A DNA stretch of 36,025 bases. It comes from a virus. Shown piece by piece: positions 31,969 through 36,025 of this stretch. Numbering within the stretch: position 1 is the stretch's first letter; every line of letters begins with the position of its first letter. Both the position numbers and the translations under genes were made by a program. Under the pieces are notes generated by a model, which was given only the letters and a program-made list of their open reading frames with translations, did not search any database and was not told the origin of the DNA. The stretch covers positions 1 to 36,025 of the IMG/VR virus record IMGVR_UViG_3300049812_001538. One strand, 5' to 3'.

Positions 31969-31996
31969 AAAAAAATAAAACCCCTATTTCTAGGGG
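31969..31996 (-). terminator. Leftward terminator before the promoter
   Basis: On the - strand CCCCTA-GAAA-TAGGGG (31996-31981) followed by TTTTATTTTTTT (31980-31969). The stem is perfect. It ends transcripts from the small early genes to its right and isolates them from the promoter at 31939-31967. Confidence 0.88.
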
Positions 31997-32010
31997 CTTG
32001 AGAGAGATAG

Positions 32011-32026
32011 GTGAACAGATGTTCAC
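32011..32026. promoter_or_regulatory. GTGAAC-N4-GTTCAC inverted repeat
   Basis: A perfect 6-bp inverted repeat with AGAT between the arms, lying between the stop of the 65-residue gene and the terminator, about 44 bases upstream of the leftward -35. The core GAAC-N4-GTTC is the form of the LexA box in Bacillus-type bacteria. Whether it is bound by anything is unknown. Confidence 0.35.
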
Positions 32027-32028
32027 TA

Positions 32029-32226
32029 CTACGGAATCTTGTCAACTCGGCGAATGTTGTATCCTTCGGTTGCAAGTAAACCCAAAGATTTATATATCTC
32101 TACGGCTTCGGCACCTTCTCTCATTATCTTACGATTGCGCTCGATCTTTTCTATATTGTTCTCCCACTTGTCCACAAATTTGGACTGGTCTTCTTTTGAA
32201 TAACTTGATGAGTCTTGTTCAATCAT
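32029..32226 (-). CDS. Small helical early protein (65 aa)
   Basis: 65 residues, very charged (KEDQSKFVDKWENNIEKIER, then NRKIMREGAEAVEIYKSLGL), predicted to be mostly helix. The ATG overlaps the stop of the preceding gene (ATGA). It is the last gene before the terminator at 31969-31996. No family is recognised. Confidence 0.65.
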   Translation of the reverse strand: MIEQDSSSYSKEDQSKFVDKWENNIEKIERNRKIMREGAEAVEIYKSLGLLATEGYNIRRVDKIP

Positions 32227-32600
32227 AGTTCCTCCATATCCATAATAGGTTCAACGGCTTCTCTGATGCAGTTCTCAGAGTAGTTTGTCATAGATATAGG
32301 TTCGTTATCTTGATATAGCTCTATTGCTTTACACCTTTCATAACCGTATTCATCTTCTTCAGAAAATAAATACTTAAAGGTAAGACAATTATCCGCTATG
32401 TATTTAAGAATATCTTCGGCGTTTCTAGGTGGCAAAGGTTTTGGTATACGTTTGCAGTAGTAGTCTCCTTCAACTAAATCCGAGACGAACTTAGTGTCGA
32501 GCGATCCTAGCTTGTTACGGACTAGGACGAAATCATCTTGACCTAAGGAATCAGCGATCCCAAGAGGGTAGATGTAGAATTGTATTGTATCTTGTTTCAT
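32223..32600 (-). CDS. Hypothetical early protein (125 aa)
   Basis: 125 residues, acidic, with IQFYIYPLGIADSLGQDDFV at the start and a central KPLPPRNAEDILKYIADNCL. No membrane segment or known catalytic motif is visible. It is followed by a coupled small gene. The start context is A/T-rich without a Shine-Dalgarno sequence. Function is unknown. Confidence 0.68.
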   Translation of the reverse strand: MKQDTIQFYIYPLGIADSLGQDDFVLVRNKLGSLDTKFVSDLVEGDYYCKRIPKPLPPRNAEDILKYIADNCLTFKYLFSEEDEYGYERCKAIELYQDNEPISMTNYSENCIREAVEPIMDMEEL

Positions 32601-32602
32601 AT

Positions 32603-32776
32603 TTAAAAATTTACTTCTATGTTTACATTATGGTTGTTGATTCCGTACTTGAAATCATTATCTGCTACCATTTGGTAGGCTTCTTCACGAGTTCTAGCTT
32701 TGATGTAGTAGCTCTCGGTTACAACGAACTCAGTTAAACTGGGTTCGATTTCGGCGGTTGTGGTATTTTTATTCAT
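32603..32776 (-). CDS. Small hypothetical protein (57 aa)
   Basis: ATG at 32776, 58 codons including the stop. The segment EFVVTESYYIKARTREEAYQ followed by MVADNDFKYGINNHNVNIEV has the beta-alpha-beta look of short phage proteins that resemble half of a dsRNA- or ligand-binding fold. The KARTREEAYQM pattern is common in small uncharacterised phage proteins. The stop is two bases from the next ATG. Confidence 0.62.
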   Translation of the reverse strand: MNKNTTTAEIEPSLTEFVVTESYYIKARTREEAYQMVADNDFKYGINNHNVNIEVNF

Positions 32777-32816
32777 TTGATTATTAATGGTTTAGGTAAG
32801 TGCCAATACTTTGTGC

Positions 32817-32844
32817 TTGACACGTATTTTATATTGAGTATAAT
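32817..32844 (+). promoter_or_regulatory. Consensus promoter on + strand inside the leftward region
   Basis: TTGACA at 32817-32822, 16-base spacer, TATAAT at 32839-32844. Both hexamers match the sigma-70 consensus exactly. It points rightward, against all neighbouring genes, with no protein gene of plausible length after it, so it most likely drives the small RNA at 32851-33000. Confidence 0.85.
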
Positions 32845-32850
32845 TAGGTA

Positions 32851-33000
32851 AGAGCGATACCGGTAAGACATCGAATTTACCAAAGGTAGCGTAGCGAAAG
32901 TCGCAACGAAAAGCCACAACATCTCGATAAGATGCGTGCGTTGTATGTGATGTGGATCAACTGCGTTTCGAATGAGTTGCATATGTGGCTTGTGGTTTTT
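32851..33000 (+). ncRNA. Putative structured small RNA
   Basis: The region downstream of the consensus promoter contains several hairpins: GGTAA/TTACC (32862-32881), GCGA-AAG-TCGC (32894-32904), CATCT-CGATA-AGATG (32920-32934) and CAACT/AGTTG (32958-32979). The last two sit inside a closing stem AAGCCACA/TGTGGCTT (32911-32918 with 32984-32991), which is followed by GTGG and five T at 32996-33000. The transcript would be about 150 nt. It is not a tRNA. The end fits intrinsic termination after a multi-branched structure. Length and function are inferred; a role in modulating host or early phage functions is possible. Confidence 0.6.
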
Positions 33001-33017
33001 AAGGATAGGTGTGTCTA

Positions 33018-33122
33018 CTAGATTAGACTTATCAAAAGCATTACTAAGAAGATTGCGAAACCAGAAGTCAATCCAATTAGCAATCCCTCTAAGAGAGCGA
33101 GATTTTCTTTTGTTTTCTTCAT
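33018..33122 (-). CDS. Micro membrane protein (34 aa)
   Basis: The ATG at 33122 overlaps the stop of the 109-residue gene (ATGA), which strongly supports it. The 34-residue product has a charged start (MKKTKENLALLEG) and one long membrane span (LLIGLTSGFAIFLVMLLISL). Tiny single-span proteins in early regions often modify the host membrane or exclude other phages, but no specific role can be given. Its 3' end lies 18 bases from the oppositely directed small RNA. Confidence 0.65.
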   Translation of the reverse strand: MKKTKENLALLEGLLIGLTSGFAIFLVMLLISLI

Positions 33123-33448
33123 AGTAATATACTGCTATCTATTGAACTTTCGGCGGTTCTAATAATCTTCTGTTTAGTTTCGTAATCTAATCCATCTGAG
33201 CCGCTATAGAAATTCATATGTTCTGGGATCCATTGTTCCATTTCTTGATCGCAATCGAACTCACGATACCAACATAGAATATCGACATCTTCGACTTCTA
33301 TTTCACTATAATACTGGGTAGCAACTCCATCTCCGTAAGGATGGGTTTCGGCGTTTTCTATTTCACTATAAGTAATCTCGCATTCAGCAAAGATACTGTA
33401 GTGATCATTTTGTAGTACTTCGACTGTAGTAATGTATGTTTCGCTCAT
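33119..33448 (-). CDS. Acidic hypothetical protein (109 aa)
   Basis: 109 residues, strongly acidic, beta-rich, with a repeated YSEIE element (two copies around residues 27 and 47; the DNA repeat is TCTATTTCACTATAA). It has CWYREFDCDQEMEQWIPEHM in the middle. No known domain. The strong negative charge is compatible with a DNA-mimic or inhibitor role, which remains a guess. It is followed by the coupled micro membrane gene. Confidence 0.65.
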   Translation of the reverse strand: MSETYITTVEVLQNDHYSIFAECEITYSEIENAETHPYGDGVATQYYSEIEVEDVDILCWYREFDCDQEMEQWIPEHMNFYSGSDGLDYETKQKIIRTAESSIDSSILL

Positions 33449-33456
33449 ATTATTTA

Positions 33457-33600
33457 TTATTTAATTGTTTCAAGTTGAACATCATCATAGCCTTTAGATT
33501 TCCATTCTCTTAGGGCTGATTCTGCATCTAATAAGTTTGTGTAGTGATCATCAATACCACCTACCCAAACAATGTATTTTGTTTCGTTATTGGCTTTCAT
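33457..33600 (-). CDS. Small hypothetical protein (47 aa)
   Basis: ATG at 33600 with GGAAAG eight bases upstream; 48 codons including the stop. The sequence KYIVWVGGIDDHYTNLLDAE followed by SALREWKSKGYDDVQLE has a beta-helix-beta plan common in very small phage early proteins that resemble half-domains. The stop lies eight bases from the next ATG. Family unknown. Confidence 0.68.
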   Translation of the reverse strand: MKANNETKYIVWVGGIDDHYTNLLDAESALREWKSKGYDDVQLETIK

Positions 33601-33601
33601 T

Positions 33602-33844
33602 TTATTCTTTCCAGTTAGGATTATTACTTACATAGATTCTACCCTCTGAGATAGTTTGATTCTCATAATGGCGTGCCATTGCGTCTATAACTTCTTCAGT
33701 AAGATTTTGGCGGTCTAGGTCTCGATACCATTCTTCGAGTCCTTGAACACGTCTTACTGCGTCAATATAATTAGGTCTAGTCTCGTAGCTCTTAGCGAAC
33801 TCGGTTAGGTCCTTTCGGAACTTTTCTTTCTGTGATTGTTTCAT
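33602..33844 (-). CDS. Small helical hypothetical protein (80 aa)
   Basis: 80 residues, charged and helical (EKFRKDLTEFAKSYETRPNY, then VRRVQGLEEWYRDLDRQNLT). The start context is TATAAATATATG, shared by several genes in this region, without a Shine-Dalgarno sequence. The end is one base before the following ATG. No recognised family. Confidence 0.65.
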   Translation of the reverse strand: MKQSQKEKFRKDLTEFAKSYETRPNYIDAVRRVQGLEEWYRDLDRQNLTEEVIDAMARHYENQTISEGRIYVSNNPNWKE

Positions 33845-33848
33845 ATAT

Positions 33849-34181
33849 TTATATTAATTTGTTTAAGCAGCTAGCCATATCAGCTAACTCTATCGTTAAA
33901 ATAGCATTCTTTGCGGTTTCTATGCAAGGGAAATGTTTTTCGCCCCAGTCTAACTGAACATCGCCTAAGACTTTTGTAATTGTTACAATCGCTTTTGATG
34001 TTTCAAATGATCCGGTTTTTTCATTCCAATACGTACCATCTTTGCATTCTGATGCTGGTTCGTACGCAACGAAACGTATATAATCCGTATAAGCATTTAT
34101 ATAAATTTCGCTTATATATACATCGCTGAATTCAGCAATGAATAAATCTTTTAATATTTCTTTATCGGTTGTGATGTTCAT
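33849..34181 (-). CDS. Hypothetical protein (110 aa)
   Basis: 110 residues. The N-terminal part (EILKDLFIAEFSDVYISEIY) is helical, followed by a beta-rich segment with YDAF-like aromatic content (YIRFVAYEPASECKDGTYWN). The C-terminal CIETAKNAILTIELADMASC is helical and has two Cys. It starts at the TATAAATATATG context. Function unknown. Confidence 0.65.
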   Translation of the reverse strand: MNITTDKEILKDLFIAEFSDVYISEIYINAYTDYIRFVAYEPASECKDGTYWNEKTGSFETSKAIVTITKVLGDVQLDWGEKHFPCIETAKNAILTIELADMASCLNKLI

Positions 34182-34202
34182 ATATTTATAGGTTTTATTA
34201 AA

Positions 34203-34478
34203 TTAATTTCGTCTAAAAAATGAATCACCGCTATCCATAGGAAACTCAAAATTATTATTAGCTCTTTCATTTATTATCTCAATCGCTTTTGTGGTTTCCA
34301 CGAATTTAACACGCGGCAATAAATCTACATCGGATTTAATTAATTCTAAACAATCTTGCATTGCTTCGCTTTCGCTTTCATAAAAAGCAATACCAGCTGA
34401 TTTGTTATCAGTACCAAAAAATTCAAAATACATTTTGTTGTTTGGTAGGTTTAATTTATTTTCTATTACATTTTTCAT
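34203..34478 (-). CDS. Hypothetical protein (91 aa)
   Basis: 91 residues with a segment KMYFEFFGTDNKSAGIAFYE followed by SESEAMQDCLELIKSDVDLL, an alpha/beta plan seen in many short phage proteins. The codon use is very A/T-rich. The upstream leader is purine-rich (AAGAAAGAAAAC) and might serve for initiation. Function unknown. Confidence 0.62.
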   Translation of the reverse strand: MKNVIENKLNLPNNKMYFEFFGTDNKSAGIAFYESESEAMQDCLELIKSDVDLLPRVKFVETTKAIEIINERANNNFEFPMDSGDSFFRRN

Positions 34479-34504
34479 TTTGTTTTCTTTCTTTTATTGG
34501 TTTG

Positions 34505-34630
34505 TTATTTGATTATTAAAATTGCTATTAATGCAATGATTGCTCCAATGCTGGATAATGAGACAAAAACGGCGTTTAAAAGCGTTTGCTCGCCGCCGCG
34601 TACTAATTGGTTGAGATTTGTTTTATTCAT
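34505..34630 (-). CDS. Small membrane protein (41 aa)
   Basis: ATG at 34630 in the recurring ATAAATATATG context; 42 codons including the stop. A polar start with RGGEQTLLNA is followed by one membrane span made of Ile, Ala and Leu (SIGAIIALIAILII). It is the second tiny single-span membrane protein of this region, besides the one at 33018-33122. Function unknown. Confidence 0.62.
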   Translation of the reverse strand: MNKTNLNQLVRGGEQTLLNAVFVSLSSIGAIIALIAILIIK

Positions 34631-34661
34631 ATATTTATTGGTTATTGATAAAAATTTAATT

Positions 34662-34694
34662 GAAGCTTTATCTATTGCAAGGAAATAAAGCTTC
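34662..34694. repeat. 10-bp inverted repeat GAAGCTTTAT/ATAAAGCTTC
   Basis: A perfect inverted repeat with a 13-base loop, located between the 134-residue gene and the 41-residue gene. It could act as a weak leftward terminator (a T-rich stretch follows on the - strand after nine bases) or an RNA-processing hairpin. AAGCTT is locally frequent (about seven copies within 370 bases). Confidence 0.55.
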
Positions 34695-34703
34695 TATAAA
34701 TCT

Positions 34704-35108
34704 TTATGCAATTTGCATTAATTTTTGTTGCTCGTATTTATAAAGCTTTTCTGTTAAAGCTTCTCTAAATAAAGCTTCTATAATAAAATAAGCTATCCAG
34801 CCAATCTCTTCATCGTGATTTGTTGGATCGCAAACATTATCGCAAGCATCATAATAATAGGAATCGTGATTGTTAAAGCTAAATTTAAAAGCGTAAACAA
34901 TTTCCCATTGATCTTGCGTATAATTAATGCAATCGCTTGCGTAATTAGAACAAGCTTCATCAATAGAATCTTGTAAATATTCCCATATATTGGAATCTTC
35001 ATTGTGCTTAGTAGCTTCATAAGCTTCTTTAATAGAAGCGATATTATTTAAAACAAATGAATCAACTTCTTCATTTGCTTGATCGATTATTTCATATACT
35101 GTTTTCAT
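34704..35108 (-). CDS. Acidic Tyr-rich hypothetical protein (134 aa)
   Basis: 134 residues, acidic, with many Tyr, Asn and Asp residues and five Cys. Segments are WEYLQDSIDEACSNYASDCI, NNHDSYYYDACDNVCDPTNH and EALFREALTEKLYKYEQQK. Four Cys in the middle (DEAC, SDC, DAC, NVC) could bind metal or form a compact core. The start context is A/T-rich. Function unknown. Confidence 0.65.
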   Translation of the reverse strand: MKTVYEIIDQANEEVDSFVLNNIASIKEAYEATKHNEDSNIWEYLQDSIDEACSNYASDCINYTQDQWEIVYAFKFSFNNHDSYYYDACDNVCDPTNHDEEIGWIAYFIIEALFREALTEKLYKYEQQKLMQIA

Positions 35109-35151
35109 AATTTATTTTTTATTGGTTATTAGGTTAATAAAAATTAAATGC

Positions 35152-35175
35152 GGACATCGCCGCGAAGCGATATCC
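35152..35175. repeat. Imperfect 9-bp hairpin in intergenic gap
   Basis: GGACATCGC and GCGATATCC pair in eight of nine positions around a six-base CGCGAA loop, between the 179-residue and 134-residue genes. On the - strand the stem is followed by a T-rich region (TTTAATTTTTATT), so a weak leftward terminator or attenuator is possible. Confidence 0.5.
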
Positions 35176-35185
35176 TTATTAATCT

Positions 35186-35725
35186 TTAGTTATCAAATCC
35201 GCCTAATTTATTCATTCTTTCATATAAACTTGCGATTAACTGAATGTAATCAATTGGATCTTCAAATCCATCGGTATCCTCTTCAGCTACTTTTATCCAA
35301 TGTCTTCTATCTAAAGCGTCACTAGATGGCTCATCTAAAGCTGATGAAAGCAATTTAATAAATTTATCCTTTTCTAATAACTGAAATAATAAATGGACCA
35401 CAATATGATAACAAGTAAATGGCAAATCTTTTTCCTCGTTATCAATTCCTAAATGATCCCATATTTCATTTTCATTTAGATTATTTTCATTAATGAAATG
35501 AGATGCTAACAAGCAATAATCTTGAAAAGTAAAATCAGTTAAAACTGAATCAGCAAGATTATGAATTGCAACTGATAATTTTTCGTGATCTGTCGCGGCG
35601 TCAATGCATTTTGTTTCAATTAGCTGATCAATAGATTCTTCTAATGAATCTATGAATTTTGTCATAATGTTTTCTGATATATCAGAATAGCATTTTTGTG
35701 TGAATTGTGATATTGTGTTTTTCAT
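35186..35725 (-). CDS. Acidic hypothetical protein, first leftward gene (179 aa)
   Basis: 179 residues, mostly helical and acidic. Segments are TKFIDSLEESIDQLIETKCI, NNLNENEIWDHLGIDNEEKD, LPFTCYHIVVHLLFQLLEKD and a C-terminal DPIDYIQLIASLYERMNKLG. No known domain. It is the first gene read from the promoter at 35759-35787 and therefore probably expressed immediately after infection. The start context is TATAAATATATG without a Shine-Dalgarno sequence. Confidence 0.7.
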   Translation of the reverse strand: MKNTISQFTQKCYSDISENIMTKFIDSLEESIDQLIETKCIDAATDHEKLSVAIHNLADSVLTDFTFQDYCLLASHFINENNLNENEIWDHLGIDNEEKDLPFTCYHIVVHLLFQLLEKDKFIKLLSSALDEPSSDALDRRHWIKVAEEDTDGFEDPIDYIQLIASLYERMNKLGGFDN

Positions 35726-35758
35726 ATATTTATAATTTATTGTTAAAAGATAATTAAA

Positions 35759-35787
35759 TTTATATTGGCTATAAAAACAGATTGCAA
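35759..35787 (-). promoter_or_regulatory. Leftward promoter of the early region
   Basis: On the - strand TTGCAA (35787-35782), 17-base spacer, TATAAA (35764-35759), 33 bases before the first leftward ATG. An A/T-rich run at 35790-35816 lies directly upstream and could act as an UP element. Confidence 0.6.
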
Positions 35788-35948
35788 GCTTTTTTTTAAA
35801 TTATTTTTAACGGGTAAAATTAATGACTCGCGGCGACAAGTAACTCTAAAGAAATACTTTAAATAATGGACCATCAAATCCGGATAGCTGGGTATTAATA
35901 TATCCTTTTTCGAAAAAAGAAAAAAACATCTCATATCTAGCAAAAAAC
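35788..35948. other. Divergent non-coding control region
   Basis: Together with the terminal repeat and bases 78-150 this makes about 400 bases without a convincing gene between the leftward and rightward arms on the circle. It contains A/T tracts, a TTTTTCGAAAAA palindrome near 35907 and several A-runs just before the junction. A 66-codon open frame on the - strand does not look like a protein. A replication or packaging control role is plausible from position. Confidence 0.5.
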
Positions 35949-36025
35949 GTTTGACAGTTTACTAGATGAGATTCAATCTCAATAAATATTAATGATAATG
36001 CGACTCAGTCTCAATAAAAATTTAA
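35949..36025. repeat. Terminal redundancy, right copy
   Basis: Exact repeat of bases 1-77. It contains the same paired palindromic element (GAGATT-C-AATCTC and GACT-C-AGTC). Its end coincides with the window edge, as in an overlap left by circular assembly. Confidence 0.95.

Noticed and set aside
32773-32982. 69-codon open frame on the - strand across the small RNA region
   Set aside because: It is opposite the structured RNA and its consensus promoter, overlaps the start of the 57-residue gene, and has no ribosome binding site.
32851-33000. tRNA or tmRNA in the structured gap
   Set aside because: A TTCGAAT stretch resembles a T-loop, but the flanking bases do not form a T-stem and no acceptor or anticodon arm can be drawn.
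32932-33020. Short + strand open frame (29 codons) inside the putative small RNA
   Set aside because: It has no ribosome binding site, and most of its bases belong to the closing stem and terminator. A peptide cannot be excluded, but RNA structure explains the region better.
35743-35943. 66-codon open frame on the - strand in the control region
   Set aside because: It overlaps the early promoter, has no initiation signal, and its composition follows the A/T tracts of the non-coding DNA.
1-36025. CRISPR arrays, insertion sequences, integrase, attachment sites or a diversity-generating retroelement
   Set aside because: I found no regularly spaced repeats, no transposase or recombinase motif, no reverse transcriptase and no template/variable repeat pair near the fibre genes.

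Overview
The window looks like the complete genome of a tailed, short-tailed (podovirus-type) phage, assembled as a circle. Its last 77 bases (35949-36025) repeat its first 77 exactly, so the unique length is about 35,948 bp. The sequence is AT-rich. The combination of terminase, portal, an SU10/DUF5309-type major capsid protein, a head-tail adaptor, a tail nozzle, fibres and very large ejection-type internal virion proteins, with no tape measure or sheath, points to a podovirus. There is no RNA polymerase, DNA polymerase, integrase or tRNA gene that I can recognise. The phage therefore probably relies on host transcription and the host replisome. The host is not identified. A PEP-CTERM-like tail on one membrane protein hints at a host with an exosortase (for example Verrucomicrobiota or some Proteobacteria), but this is weak evidence.

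Layout, right arm (+ strand, about 151-25528). Packaging and head genes come first: small terminase, an acidic protein, large terminase, portal, a tail-lysozyme-like enzyme, scaffold, major capsid protein and a probable decoration protein. A strong terminator follows at 8559-8590. Next come the connector genes, an 874-residue fibre with duplicated LamG/arabinofuranosidase-like modules, and a block of small membrane proteins (13085-14992) that includes a probable holin and the PEP-CTERM-like protein. An unusual run of eight tiny, mostly strongly basic, overlapping genes (14995-16206) follows. The arm ends with the tail nozzle, two fibre/tip proteins and three internal virion proteins.

Layout, left arm (- strand, about 35725-25604, transcribed leftwards). 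Many small early-type genes of unknown function lie at the right end. They are followed by a DNA-metabolism cassette: RecB-like exonuclease, C5-cytosine methyltransferase, endonuclease VII-like resolvase, ERF annealing protein, an SSB-like small protein, a DUF5664-type nucleotide pyrophosphohydrolase, DnaB helicase and a PD-(D/E)XK-like nuclease. The two arms converge at a leftward terminator (25527-25567) and diverge across the circular junction (35726-36025 joined to 1-150), which carries palindromic repeats and a promoter.

Most notable points: (1) the methyltransferase gene appears to be dual-coded, because a 388-codon second frame with its own TAATG-coupled ATG carries [YW]-x-T-P repeats and a motif that I recognise from phage methyltransferase-associated proteins; (2) a consensus promoter on the + strand inside the leftward early region drives a compact structured RNA of about 150 nt; (3) a palindromic element at the genome start recurs inside the large terminase gene, a candidate packaging site; (4) the basic mini-protein cassette; (5) intergenic TTGAYA-N7-TAWWAT motifs very close to late-gene starts.
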